Translations under genes and position numbers: made by a program | Assembly (NCBI GenBank): GCA_949126835.1 | Contig: OX421506.1 | Location: 25,195,301 to 25,259,300, forward strand | Length of the DNA: 64,000 nt | DNA from: Anisus vortex | Lineage: Eukaryota; Mollusca; Gastropoda; Planorbidae | Direction of reading: 5' to 3' | The notes under the pieces: model-generated | The model's database searches: none | Seen by the model: only the letters and a program-made list of their open reading frames with translations | Told to the model about the DNA's origin: nothing | In this document: positions 35,131-45,790 of the stretch, one piece after another | How positions within the stretch are numbered: position 1 is the stretch's first letter | Layout of the letters: every line of letters starts with the position of its first letter

Positions 35131-37333
35131 CTTTAACAAAAAAATTAATGGCTTACAATTTATAACTTTGAAATGATCAAACTGCAAAAAATATTTGAAA
35201 ATTATATAAATATTATATGACTAAAGAATGTATATGTATATTTTTAAACATCACATTAACTACTTAGTCTGTATGATTAATACGCATTCATTCCGTTTAG
35301 CAATATTGCGCTGAGGATAGTTATTAGCAAATACATCAAATTACACCTCAGTAAAACTGAGATCATAATATAATTGTATAATTGATACTAGCAAATGTTG
35401 GGGATAGAAACCGCGACGTGTCAGTTGACAGTCCGGAGAACCAACAATATGACCAGCCGGCCGCACTGACGATAATACTACGTAATACTGACCCCTACTT
35501 TTTCGAATACTCATTGCGATTCTATTTCTTATTAGTATAGTAATATGTAGGCCTACTGTTGAGGGATATCAAATATACTTGCGTTTACATCACATTTCAT
35601 CCAAAAACTAATCGATTCAAATAGCTGAGGTGTTCAAATTATATCAGGTACATTTGTACCGCCCACTTGCCCTTCGCCGTCCCCCAATCGCCCCCGGGAA
35701 CGTCAGCCCACCCCTAAAGCCTCTCCCCGCCCCCTGGTGGCGATAACGCCCCCGCTGAGAACCCATGCACTAGAGGAACGAAGAGCAAAGATTAAAGTAG
35801 TAATAATACATAAAGCATTAAACTTTAATTTAGAAATACAACCCAATAGGCCTAACAACTGTTCTTCCACCCACCATTAAAATCTCTTTCAGGTGTGATG
35901 TTTTATGTATCGAAATATATCTTATGCAAGTGAAGTATAGAGTCAGTATAGACCATACCATCATTATACTTTTTATGCGTGCACTGTTCGTATTCTAGAG
36001 AACCCTTTATATTAGAACGGATAATAAAAGGCTCACAAGGCGGAGAGAGGGGCTCAGAGCAGAGAGGTTGAACAAGCCTTTTGAGAATTGGCATAAAAAA
36101 AAAAAGAATCCAACTAGCTAGAATAAAGCCTTGGTAGCAGCCAAAGCATCCATACAGTTATGAATCCCTTGATCCATTGACAACTGGTAATATATTTACA
36201 AATAAGGCCAACTGCCAAAATCCAAAACTTGATAAAAATTGTAGATATTATGGATTGTTACGTAATAACCAGGCTTGAACTTCACGCCGTAACGCGAAGA
36301 ATGTGCTATTTACTTACTTTCGAAATGTTGGGAAACAATGACACGGCTGAATTTAATATGTATTTTCTTTTTTTCAAAAAAGCATTTTTAATATGTCAAC
36401 ATGTTTATAAAAAAACTAGATCTACACGTCAATAGCTAAGTCACCGTAAGTATCCTCCCATATGGCACACCCCATGAATAAACACTGTTGACAGAAACAA
36501 ATAGATTTTACGTGGAGGGTAAGGCGAGCTAAAAAATTGCCTAAAACAAATGCCTTTTAGTACTCTTTCTTCCCGAGTAGCATTCAGGCATGGAATGGGT
36601 TGCCTGAATACATAAAGAAAAACCAGTAAAAACTTAACATCATTTAAAACATTAATAAAATTGCAAGACTAGACTCGGACCACGGATGAACTTAGGACGC
36701 AATAATCTTTTTTTATTGAAGGAGCGTCTGTAATATAATATAAGATAATATATTTATTATTTATTTAAATTAAGCTTATAAATATAATGAAGGAAAAATG
36801 GAAATGCCGTTAAAGCTATGTAAGGAACAAAAAAATAGTTTTGATTGGCCTTTTTCCAGCCTGCGGTCCGTCTGTTGTTTACCGTTGCTCTTAATCAGTG
36901 GTTCCAAACCTTTTTAATGCTGCGACCCTTTAATACAGCCTCTCATATTGTGACGACCACCAACTCTAAAGTTATTTACTTTGCTCCCTTATAACTCTAA
37001 TCGGTTACTGTTATAAATTGTAATGTAAATATCCGATATTTATGTTGTATTTGAATTGTTAAAATCAATATGAATATAATTAAAGTACAGTGATTGATTA
37101 ATCACAAAATCACGTTGAAATTATATATTGTGAAATATGTATAATTATAACATAACAACGTCAGTGCTAAAATTGAGATTGCGTCTTTCTCATTTTGGTT
37201 TACACAAAAAAGCTCTTCTTTCACAATATGTCTACGTATGTATTTAAATTTAATAACCAGCAAGCTGGAAAAGCATGTCTCACAAAAAAAGTATGCTGTT
37301 AGAGAAGGAAGAAGAAATGCGCAACACAGTAGG

Positions 37334-37636
37334 CAGGGCCGGCTCTGGGGTTTTTGACGCCCTATGCGAAAACAAATTCAGCGCTCTCATTAAAATGCCT
37401 TCGTCGGGGTCTGCCGGGTATGCAACTTCGGAAAATGTGTTTTTGTTAAAAAAATGTATAACAAAAAAAAACAGTTTTTCGTCTGCCTATGCTAGAAGCG
37501 CGCATATGTACTAAACTTTAATAGTTTAGAGTTTTAAATAACCACATATAAAAAAAATCCTAATTATGCCCATCCCCCGAACTATTTTGCGCCCTAGGCT
37601 ACCACCTAGGTTGCCTATACGGACGAGCCGGCCCTG
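37334..37636. mobile_element. 303-bp hAT MITE with perfect 8-bp TSD
   Basis: The left end CAGGGCCGGCTCTGGGG and the right end read in reverse CAGGGCCGGCTCGTCCG are TIRs. acagtagg flanks it on both sides (37326-37333, 37637-37644). Removing it joins the two halves of the older hAT copy. It has no coding capacity. Confidence 0.95.
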
Positions 37637-37770
37637 ACAGTAGGCCGATCAGTCAAAATAATGTATGACTGCAAACGCTTGATCCTGGATTTTGTAATTG
37701 GCATTGTAGAGAAATCGGTTGTTAATAAGTTCAATGAAATGCTCTTGTGTTGCCTCGTGAACATCTTTAA

Positions 37771-37960
37771 CTCTGACTGTACATGGGCTCTGACTGTACA
37801 TGGGCTCTGACTGTACATGGGCTCTGACTGTACATGGGCTCTGACTGTACATGGGCTCTCACTGTACATGGGCTCTGACTGTACATGGGCTCTGACTGTA
37901 CATGGGCTCTGACTGTACATGGGCTCTGACTGTACATGGGCTCTGACTGTACATGGGCTT
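37771..37960. repeat. 17-bp minisatellite, about 11 copies
   Basis: The unit ctctgactgtacatggg repeats about 11 times with one substitution (ctcactg). Since 17 is not a multiple of three, all minus-strand frames remain open across it, which creates spurious overlapping ORFs. It lies within the old hAT copy. Confidence 0.95.
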
Positions 37961-38324
37961 CTTTCAAGTAAAAATGGGCTGTCAGATAAATTTGAAAATT
38001 ACGATGAAATTTCGTCTGCATACATGTGTAATTGTTCTTTCACAGAAACCATCATCATAATCCTTTGGTCTTGATCAATGTCTCGTTCCTCAAAGAAAGC
38101 ATATAAGTTAAGCAAAATGTGCATTTCTTTTATTCCAAATACTTATCCCATAGATGAAGTTTTATTTGGAATGATCGGATCTTGTCTGGCAATTTAAGGC
38201 ATATTACATTATTGGTCCTTGCAGTGATAAATTGAGCTCATTCAATTAGAAAAGTTGTAGAAAAGTTGTAGGAGCCTACACTTTTGTCGTCGAAAAGTGC
38301 TTCTAACTGCGGTCTTGCATATTT

Positions 38325-38412
38325 AGACTACATTTGCCGCCGCCCCCTGGAAGTGCCGCCCCCGGGCATATGCCCCCTTCTGCCCCCCCCCTTACCAAGT
38401 GAGGGCACTGCT
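38325..38412. repeat. GC-rich dispersed repeat end
   Basis: The segment from 'tttagactacatttgccgc' to 'gtgagggcactgc' recurs at about 61805-61880. Its end, read in reverse, is CAGTGCCCTCAC, suggesting the terminus of a DNA transposon. No partner end was identified. Confidence 0.6.
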
Positions 38413-38518
38413 TAGTATTTATTTATTCTCTCTGTCAACCAAGATACGAAGCTTACAGTACCATTCACTTTTGCATGGGTCATAGAACCACGGTGTAGAA
38501 CCATTAGCTGTATAGTAA

Positions 38519-38745
38519 AGTACCCGTCGGACCAGAATGATCATAAGTGAATCAGAGTTCTCCAGTTTCAGAATAAGCCTCATTTCTGCCTATCGGCAGC
38601 GCGTTTGTCTGGCATACCGAAGGTCCTGGTTTCGAATTTTGGTGAAGGCTAGGATTTTTTCCTTTGGACTCTAGGGTGTCCCTGAGTTTACCCAGCTCTG
38701 ACGGGCCTGAAATTAGGGTTAAGTAAAGACTGTATGCAGTGGCCA
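38519..38745 (+). repeat. SINE copy with rearranged front
   Basis: 38580-38745 is a plus-strand SINE head and body (cggcagcgcgtttgtctggcat..gaaggtcctggtttcgaat..., then 'acccagctctgacgggcc'). Just before it, 38519-38545 is the SINE tail in the opposite orientation (cccgtcggaccagaatgatc). Two SINE copies therefore appear joined head to tail in inverted order. Confidence 0.7.
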
Positions 38746-38824
38746 AATACTGGTTAATTGGCTCTATAGTGAGGTGGAACTAACAGAAATGCTTCTTTGA
38801 AGCATAACAATAAACTAATTAATT

Positions 38825-39222
38825 TTGTTAACAATAATAATAATACTTGTATAGCGCATATCCCTTTGGGAACCGTTCTATGCGCTGTCAACAGTCACAG
38901 CCAGAGTACAGACAACGAATAAAAGACGAAAATCTATAGATGTACAGGTGAATACTGCTGCTTGAATAGGTGCGTCTTAAGCCTACTCCTTAAGATGTCG
39001 AAGCTAGGGCTCTGGCGAGGTTGTGCTGGGAGTGGATTCCAGGCGGACGGGCCCACGTATGAGAATGCATGTTGGCCAGCGGACACTAGCTTTGCACGAG
39101 GGATCTGAAGAGCTAGTGCATCAGAAGCTGAGCTGAGAGGACGAGATTGTGTGTAGAGCTCGAGACAGGAACAAAGGTATTCTGGGGCAGAAATAAGCCA
39201 GCTTGTATATAATCTATAAACA
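38825..39222 (-). mobile_element. CR1-like LINE 3' end
   Basis: The minus strand encodes the standard C-terminal tail (SDALALQIPRAKL, HAFSYVGPSAWNPLPAQ, SFDILRSRLKTHLF) and ends with a 'gcgctatacaagtattattattatt' type tail. The copy is 5'-truncated. The LTR retrotransposon at 39228 inserted at its 5' edge. Confidence 0.85.
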
Positions 39223-39227
39223 ATGAA

Positions 39228-40630
39228 TGTCACGATTCTGGATTTAATCGTGACTATTAGCACTTAGATAGATAGCAGTGTATAACTAGAACCTTAGATT
39301 AGCTTAAGTTTAGCTAGAATAGAGAGAAGGTTAGTCTGACGTCACTATCTTCCCCCTCCCTTACGCAATTACATCTCCTTATCACTCTTTCTCACCTGTT
39401 TCTCTACCCTTCACTATACTCTTGTACTACGCCCAAATTCAGAGTCTACTGACTAATACGATTCAACTTGGTACTACATCTTGGTTGAATGGGTACGAAT
39501 GTGTTAGTTAGAATGTATATATTTTATCCTATGCTATATTAATGTATTCATATCATGTCTTAATGTATTTATATCTTGTACTATTTTAACGCATGTGTAG
39601 ACAGTCATTACTCGGTCCCTCACTCACCCCCTTTCTCTTCGCGCCCCCGCCACCCCCCCCCCTTTTATATCCCCTCAGCTTAGCGGCACGTTATGCAATT
39701 GCTTTGAGACGGTCGTTCCCTGAGCGAGTCATTACTCGATCCCTCACTCACCCCCTCCTCTTCGCGTCCCCGCCACCCCCACCCCCTTTTTATATCCCCT
39801 CAGCTTAGCGGCACGTTATGCAATTGCTTTGAGACGGTCATTCCCTGACCGTTGACCAGAGAACCCAGTTCACACACCTATAACTAATTCTCGTCCGAAA
39901 CCCCCCCCCCAGCCACTTGAGTTAACTACTTAAAATTCTACCAAAGGGAGATAAATTCCTCCACTCAGCAGGACGTCTGTATCAATTGTCTTTCATCTAG
40001 ACCTCTCTTCCCCCCCCCTTTCTGTCCTCGCAACCCCGACCCCCAATCCATTTTTGGCTCCAATAAGCTTTTCTTATGCAAATGTATATTCAATCTAGCC
40101 AATGAGAATAGGATGTAATTAAATGTAAGCCAACCAAATTAACCTTGGGTCAGGTGACTAATGTTCACGAAAAAGCCCGCCCAACTAAACTAGAGAGATC
40201 TCCCCCAGCTCCCGAGCTAGATACATCGTTTTGGTCTAGCTCCCGAATTGTTACTTGGACTTGCAGATACTTAGCCAGTAATCGTAATTTCCTCATTATA
40301 GTTACGTAGCCTAAACTTGGATTCCGCAACAACACAGTATATTGAGTGATAGACGTTCCTGTGCATATATCTCAAGCATTATATCTCCCCTGCATGTTAG
40401 TATATGTATTTCATCATTGGATATTGGATTTGAATCATAAATAAACACCTGAAACGTAACCAGAGACTTGCTTGCCTAACTTAGAACTGTCTGTCTGTGT
40501 GTGTTTAAATAACATCTAAACGAGCCAGTAGAGAACAAATAAATATTCCAGGTCAACTACAGCATCGGCACCTCATACCTCTAAGACAACCAGCCATTAT
40601 TACCCCCTTCTCAATTGCCACATCGTGACA
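39228..40630 (+). repeat. 5' LTR (1,403 bp)
   Basis: It begins with TG and ends with CA. About 39603-39850 inside it is an imperfect tandem duplication with a 124-bp period. Each copy carries 'cagtcattactcg(g/a)tccctcactc', a TTTATATC TATA-like motif and 'gcggcacgttatgcaattgc'. This may be a duplicated promoter region; transcription is not shown by sequence. Confidence 0.93.
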
Positions 40631-40849
40631 AAGTGGGACCTCGTGTCCGGGATTATCTGAACTTCAAGCCGTTCAGCGCACTGTTAACAGCAACAACCCG
40701 AGGACTACGCCGATTCTGAAACCGACCCTGGATGGGCGCTCATCTCTCTACAACACAAAGACTCTAAGCCAGCAACCAGACCCGTCATCCCAACGCCAGC
40801 AACCAGATCCATCAACCCATCAAACCAGGCTCGCCACTTTACGCAGCCC

Positions 40850-41090
40850 ACGCCACCCCAGTCTACGCTCACGCCACCCCAGCCTACGCTCACGCCACCC
40901 CAGCCTACGCCTACGACACCCCAGCCTTCGCTTACGCCACCCCAGCCCACGCCTACGTCACCCCAGCCTACGCACCCCAGATACGCCAACTTAAGCCACC
41001 CCAGATTCGCCACTCCGAGCAATCTACGCCACCCCAGCCAACTCACCCCATTAAGCCAGGCTCGCCACACTACGCCAGCCTACGTCACCC
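40850..41090 (+). repeat. Imperfect short repeats in the LTR element leader
   Basis: A C-rich motif near 'acgccaccccagcctacgctc' recurs many times with variation. The Gly/Trp-rich frame on the opposite strand is an artefact of this. Confidence 0.85.
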
Positions 41091-41621
41091 CAGACACACC
41101 AGCAACCAAATTTGCTACCCCATTACGCCAGATTTGCCTTCCCAACCGCCAGGTCGCCACCCTCTGGCCCCGCATCAACGTACCGGCACCCGAGACGTCA
41201 GCAGAGAGACCCACCGCCGCCGCATCAGCCTGCCCGACAACTAGAGACCGCCGAGAACCCGACAACTGCCCTGTCAATCTCCCCGTAGGAACCCGCCGTA
41301 GTTCCCGGTATCCAAACCCGGAAAAATAGACACTAACATTAAACGCTAATCCAGTCCCGGCACGGGGAAAGAGAATTCCTAACCAGCCCGAAGATCTGCA
41401 CCAACAGCGCCGAGCGCTATATAAACGATAACTTTATGATTGGATATACGTGTGTTAGTGTATGTGTGTAAAATTCTGGAATTGCTGTCTGGTGAGTACC
41501 ATTTTGAGTTGTATTACGTTAGCTAAACTCTGAACCCCAACACCCCTCCTATAATTTCCTTTCCTATCTCGCTATATCTCTGTCCGCCTCTAGTATCTTA
41601 ATCTCGCCTCACTCTGTTACT

Positions 41622-43442
41622 ATGGCGGAAGGTGTACTATTGCGTAAGCAGTTGAGAGAAGAGGCTATAGCTATAGGCTACATTGACTCAGACATCACTA
41701 AATACGTAGTAGAGCAGGTAGCGGCCCATGAGGCCAAGACAGAGAGAGCAGAACAGGTAGCTAGAGAGGAGAGAGCAAAGCAATTAGAAAGAGAAGATAG
41801 GCTTAGAGCAGAACAGGTAGCTAGAGAGGAGCGAGCGGAACAATTAGCTAGGGAGGACACACTTAGGTTAGAACAGTTAGCTAGGGAAGAGAGGGTTAGA
41901 GAAGAAAATAGGCTGGATGAGGAGGCACGCAGGACACATGAATTCAGACTAGCTGAATTAGCCGCAAGCACTAGGCCCCCGGACAACAGCGACAACCCAA
42001 ACTCCCCCTCATCATTTAGCTCAGCCACCCCCAGCAACCATCCCCTCCCCCGACATGCTTCTCTATGGACTGAAGTTCACGACCCCCGACTGGAACAGTT
42101 CGACATTTACCTCCGACGGTTTAGCGACTGTATGGAGTTAAATGAGGTCCCCCCAGAATTACATTGTAGGATCCTCGTCTCCACTCTAAGGGGAGAGGAT
42201 TATGACGCCTATTGTAAACTGGCCCCAGAAGACAGGGAGTCGTGCGTGGCACTGAAAAACGCGCTGCTAAATCGCCACCAGTTACACTCATCCCACTACC
42301 AGAAGAAGTTTCGGTCGTCCACGCTACGACCGGGGGAAAACTATACACAATTCGCGGAGCGAATACAATCTTACCTACTCAAGTGGGTTGAGTTAGGCAA
42401 TATTGAACAGTCATTCGACGGTATGGTCACCCTCGTAATGACTGAGCAAATAGAGTCACAGATGACACCTAAGCTAAGGGCCTTCCTTATTCAACAAGGA
42501 ATCACCGGTTTAAACCCCTCCCTGCAGGGCGCAGATAGGTTTCTGCAGTCCAACCAGGTAGAATCGTCCCACCCCCGGGAGAAATCTCTCTCACATCCCG
42601 CTTCCCGACAGGAAAATGGGAGGTCGACACGGCCACCGGGCCATCTGTCCCGCCCGGGTCACCCACAGTCACCCTGGAATAACTGGGACAACCACCGCAC
42701 CAACCCTCCCCCTCAATCAACCGCTCCCCAGCCGCACACGCCCCACCACGGGCGACCTCGTCCTCACAACGCACATAGAGACCACCGCCACACTAGGCCC
42801 ACCCCTCAGTTAGCTCACGACAGAAACCGACGCGACCCCACCCCCTATCTTGCCGCCGGTGCATTTTACACCACGACGGACCCCGTAGACCCAGCGCAAG
42901 ATTCCACTAACGGACTTGCAACGCACGAGTTAGAAACGCCCAGCTACCCGAGCCACTTAGCTCCCAAACAGGAAACCGCCGATCAGGGGCGTGACCAGTA
43001 CTCAAGCAGTGACTACGATCGAGTCCACCACATGTTCTCTATTTCCTCGGCAGACAAACATAACCAATTCCCTCGTAGCTACGTCGACGAGATAGTCAGA
43101 ATCAACGGCCGACTCGCCTCTTGTACGTATGATTCCGGTCTTAGCTTTGAGGCCCTAGTAACACAATCAAAAATCGACCCCCGCGACTACACAGGACGCT
43201 ATGTGCGACTCCAAGGTCCATCTCATAACTCTCCCATTCAGAAGCTACCGACCGCACTCGTAAACCTCAGCTCAGCACTTTTTACAGGCCCCATTGAGGC
43301 CGCCGTAATAGAAGGCCTACAAGTAGACATCCTACTCGGAAGACCGATTGTAGGTAAACAAACGCATTGCCTGCCTACACCCGCAACCTACGGATCGCCC
43401 CACCCCCAACCAGACACCTCACCCCCACCCCATGTCCATTAA
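41622..43442 (+). CDS. Gag-protease polyprotein of the LTR element
   Basis: 606 codons starting at an ATG after a pyrimidine-rich leader. Residues about 20-120 form an Arg/Glu-rich coiled coil built from repeats of the type AREERAEQL. About 150-310 are a capsid-like, SCAN-type Gag region (FDIYLRRFSDCMEL, LRGEDYDAYCKL, LLNRHQLHSSHYQKKF, YTQFAERIQSYLLKWVEL). About 310-470 are a Pro/His/Arg-rich linker. Near residue 504 is DSG, the aspartic-protease active-site triad, followed near 569 by DILLGRP, the usual second protease landmark. No CCHC zinc knuckle is visible, so RNA binding may rest on the basic linker. The frame is intact, unlike pol. Confidence 0.9.
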   Translation: MAEGVLLRKQLREEAIAIGYIDSDITKYVVEQVAAHEAKTERAEQVAREERAKQLEREDRLRAEQVAREERAEQLAREDTLRLEQLAREERVREENRLDEEARRTHEFRLAELAASTRPPDNSDNPNSPSSFSSATPSNHPLPRHASLWTEVHDPRLEQFDIYLRRFSDCMELNEVPPELHCRILVSTLRGEDYDAYCKLAPEDRESCVALKNALLNRHQLHSSHYQKKFRSSTLRPGENYTQFAERIQSYLLKWVELGNIEQSFDGMVTLVMTEQIESQMTPKLRAFLIQQGITGLNPSLQGADRFLQSNQVESSHPREKSLSHPASRQENGRSTRPPGHLSRPGHPQSPWNNWDNHRTNPPPQSTAPQPHTPHHGRPRPHNAHRDHRHTRPTPQLAHDRNRRDPTPYLAAGAFYTTTDPVDPAQDSTNGLATHELETPSYPSHLAPKQETADQGRDQYSSSDYDRVHHMFSISSADKHNQFPRSYVDEIVRINGRLASCTYDSGLSFEALVTQSKIDPRDYTGRYVRLQGPSHNSPIQKLPTALVNLSSALFTGPIEAAVIEGLQVDILLGRPIVGKQTHCLPTPATYGSPHPQPDTSPPPHVH

Positions 43443-43692
43443 AGATAAGCTCCGTCATGCAAGGCTGCCCACGACGAGACTCGAACTAAGACAAACACTG
43501 TGCGAATTCAGCAACTATCAGAATACCCTTATACCAAACTTCCGTAAAATTGCCCGTCCGTTATTTAGATTGCGCAACGCACCCACATCGTTCCCATTAT
43601 CTTGGGACAAACCCGCTACTAATGCTTTCGACACATTGCAACTTTGCCTAGGCCAAAACCCCTTTCGACACACGCGGCATAGCGGACACTAA
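43432..43692 (+). pseudogene. Remnant of RT-RNase H connection of pol
   Basis: An 86-codon frame, shifted +1 and overlapping the gag-protease end by 11 bases, reads LPTTRLELRQTLCEF, then LIPNFRKIARPLFRL and a WDKPATNAFDTL phrase. This is the region just after the RT palm in Gypsy-type pol. Everything between the protease and this block, and all after it, has been lost, showing a large internal deletion. Confidence 0.85.
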
Positions 43693-43856
43693 CTAGTGCC
43701 CCTACACACTTCGTGGCCCAGCATACTCAGTAATACGGCCCCACGCGCGCACACTGTTAATGAGTGTGTAGTTACTCCCCTTTCCCCATGTCCCAGAGAC
43801 AGTAATTTAGGTAGAAATCTTCTTTCTGAGTAGATTCCCAAGCTACCCGGGTGAGT

Positions 43857-45261
43857 TGTCACGATTCTGGATTTAATCGTGACTATTAGCACTTAGATAG
43901 ATAGCAGTGTATAACTAGAACCTTAGATTAGCTTAAGTTTAGCTAGAATAGAGAGAAGGTTAGTCTGACGTCACTATCTTCCCCCTCCCTTACGCAATTA
44001 CATCTCCTTATCACTCTTTCTCACCTGTTTCTCTACCCTTCACTATACTCTTGTACTACGCCCAAATTCAGAGTCTACTGACTAATACGATTCAACTTGG
44101 TACTACATCTTGGTTGAATGGGTACGAATGTGTTAGTTAGAATGTATATATTTTATCCTATGCTATATTAATGTATTCATATCATGTCTTAATGTATTTA
44201 TATCTTGTACTATTTTAACGCATGTGTAGACAGTCATTACTCGGTCCCTCACTCACCCCCTTTCTCTTCGCGCCCCCGCCACCCCCCCCCCCTTTTATAT
44301 CCCCTCAGCTTAGCGGCACGTTATGCAATTGCTTTGAGACGGTCGTTCCCTGAGCGAGTCATTACTCGATCCCTCACTCACCCCCTCCTCTTCGCGTCCC
44401 CGCCACCCCCACCCCCTTTTTATATCTCCTCAGCTTAGCGGCACGTTATGCAATTGCTTTGAGACGGTCGTTCCCTGACCGTTGACCAGAGAACCCAGTT
44501 CACACACCTATAACTAATTCTCGTCCGAACCCCCCCCCCCCCAGCCACTTGAGTTAACTACTTAAAATTCTACCAAAGGGAGATAAATTCCTTTACTCAG
44601 CAGGACGTCTGTATCAATTGTCTTTCATCTAGACCTCTCTTCCCCACCCTTTCTGTCCTCGCAACCCCGACCCCCAATCCATTTTTGGCTCCAATAAGCT
44701 TTTCTTATGCAAATGTATATTCAATCTAGCCAATGAGAATAGGATGTAATTAAATGTAAGCCAACCAAATTAACCTTGGGTCAGGTGACTAATGTTCACG
44801 AAAAAGCCCGCCCAACTAAACTAGAGAGATCTCCCCCAGCTCCCGAGCTAGATACATCGTTTTGGTCTAGCTCCCGAATTGTTACTTGGACTTGCAGATA
44901 CTTAGCCAGTAATCGTAATTTCCTCATTATAGTTACGTAGCCTAAACTTGGATTCCGCAACAACACAGTATATTGAGTGATAGACGTTCCTGTGCATATA
45001 TCTCAAGCATTATATCTCCCCTGCATGTTAGTATATGTATTTCATCATTGGATATTGGATTTGAATCATAAATAAACACCTGAAACGTAACCAGAGACTT
45101 GCTTGCCTAACTTAGAACTGTCTGTCTGTGTGTGTTTAAATAACATCTAAACGAGCCAGTAGAGAACAAATAAATATTCCAGGTCAACTACAGCATCGGC
45201 ACCTCATACCTCTAAGACAACCAGCCATTATTACCCCCCTCTCAATTGCCACATCGTGACA
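43857..45261 (+). repeat. 3' LTR (1,405 bp)
   Basis: Near-identical to the 5' LTR. Differences are mostly in poly-C lengths (for example near 44281 and 44530) and a few substitutions. It is followed by the target duplication atgaa. Confidence 0.95.
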
Positions 45262-45487
45262 ATGAAGAATATTTTTTTTTTATATGAACAATATAATTTT
45301 TTTTTAAAAAGAACAATTATTGTTTTTACAATATTTTATTGTTTTAACACTAAACAATATGTTATAATGTTTATAGTGAGTTATATTTAATTTTTGTAAC
45401 ACTGAAACATTATTATTTTTTAATAGTGAACAATACTTTTTTAACACCGAACAATATTTTAGTTTAATACAAAGTAAAAATAAGTAA

Positions 45488-45725
45488 AGTATCCCGTCGG
45501 ACCAAATTGATCCATAGGGTAAACGGCATACTAGGTGATAGTGTGGCCTGCATTATGTACAGCCGCTTTTACTTTACCCCAACTATGGTCAGGTACTTCA
45601 TCAGGGCTGGGTAGCCTCACCCTGACCCTCAAATCCTTGAAAAAATCCTAGCCTGCACCAGGATTCGAACCCAGGTCCCTTGGATCGCCAGTCGAACGCG
45701 CAGCCTCTCGGCTATCTTGCCCCCT
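45488..45725 (-). repeat. Full-length SINE inserted in unit A1
   Basis: Minus-strand copy with a good B box (GGGTTCGAATCCTGG) and the complete body and tail ('ccatagggt...gaccaaattgatcc' seen in reverse). The matching position in unit A2 (near 57185) has no SINE, so it arrived after the duplication. Confidence 0.85.
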
Positions 45726-45732
45726 AATTAAT

Positions 45733-45790
45733 ATAACACAAAGTACAGAAAGTACACAAAGTACACAAAGTACACAAAGTACAGAAAGTA
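45733..45790. repeat. 9-bp simple repeat (acaaagtac)n
   Basis: About six tandem units, some with 'agaaagtac', just beside the SINE; the A2 unit has a single 'acacaaagtac' here, so it expanded after duplication. Confidence 0.9.

Larger units (their letters stand above)
31134..35767. mobile_element. 4.6-kb hAT-type element inserted in a LINE, perfect 8-bp TSD
   Basis: Left end CGAGGTTCTCAACC and reversed right end CATGGGTTCTCAGCG share the hAT-like GGTTCTCA core. cactagag occurs at 31126-31133 and again at 35768-35775, and removing the interval restores the LINE reading. Both ends carry C- or G-rich subterminal DNA with CCCCC runs. No transposase was found. Internal segments (33220-33420, 33860-33960, 35140-35370) match 2700-3340 of the hAT at 299-5328, so the two elements share a non-coding core. 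Internal direct repeats are also present. Confidence 0.88.
30955..36765 (+). mobile_element. LINE copy (Jockey/CR1-like) split by other insertions
   Basis: Three colinear pieces match the LINE at 53507-54589: 30955-31133 (SVWDPSTKE ... RAARYIT), 35776-35872 (ERRAKIKVVIIHKALN) and 36536-36765 (the YKYSFFPSG-like end, AWNGLPE, then the 3' end with 'ggagcgtctgtaatataatataagataat'). The gap 31134-35767 is a hAT insertion. A further 660 bases at 35873-36535 separate pieces two and three; I do not recognise them. Confidence 0.85.
36896..38235 (-). mobile_element. Old hAT copy related to 727-2571
   Basis: It starts CAGTGGTTCCAAACC...GCTGCGACCC, matching the end of the element at 727-2571 (read in reverse, CAGTGGTTCCCAAACT...GCCGCGACCC). 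Blocks at 37240-37330, 37645-37720 and 38155-38225 match that element's interior (for example 'gtatgactgcaaacgcttgat' and 'atttggaatgatcggatct'). The far terminus is not clear. It is host to a younger MITE and to a minisatellite. Confidence 0.75.
39228..45261 (+). mobile_element. Young LTR retrotransposon (Ty3/Gypsy-like), pol mostly deleted
   Basis: Two near-identical LTRs (39228-40630 and 43857-45261), each starting TGTCACGATTCTGG and ending ATCGTGACA, flank a 3.2-kb interior. The 5-bp target duplication atgaa (39223-39227 and 45262-45266) is perfect. The interior holds a C-rich leader with short repeats, a gag-protease frame and a small RT-connection relic. Most of RT and all of RNase H and integrase are missing. 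The element is visibly richer in G+C than its surroundings. LTR similarity (mainly homopolymer differences and a few substitutions) indicates recent insertion. It would depend on another element's pol for movement (inference). Confidence 0.95.

Noticed and set aside
37615..38021. Overlapping open frames with repeated SPCTVRAHVQSE-like peptides
   Set aside because: They come from a 17-bp minisatellite whose period leaves all frames open; no gene signals.
40631..40650. Primer-binding site after the 5' LTR (begins aagtgggacctcg)
   Set aside because: It has a TGG near the LTR, but its reverse does not resemble a tRNA 3' end with a proper T arm, so I do not call it.
40705..41070. Gly/Trp/Val-rich open frame on the minus strand
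   Set aside because: It is the shadow of C-rich short repeats in the LTR element leader and has no domain or proper context.
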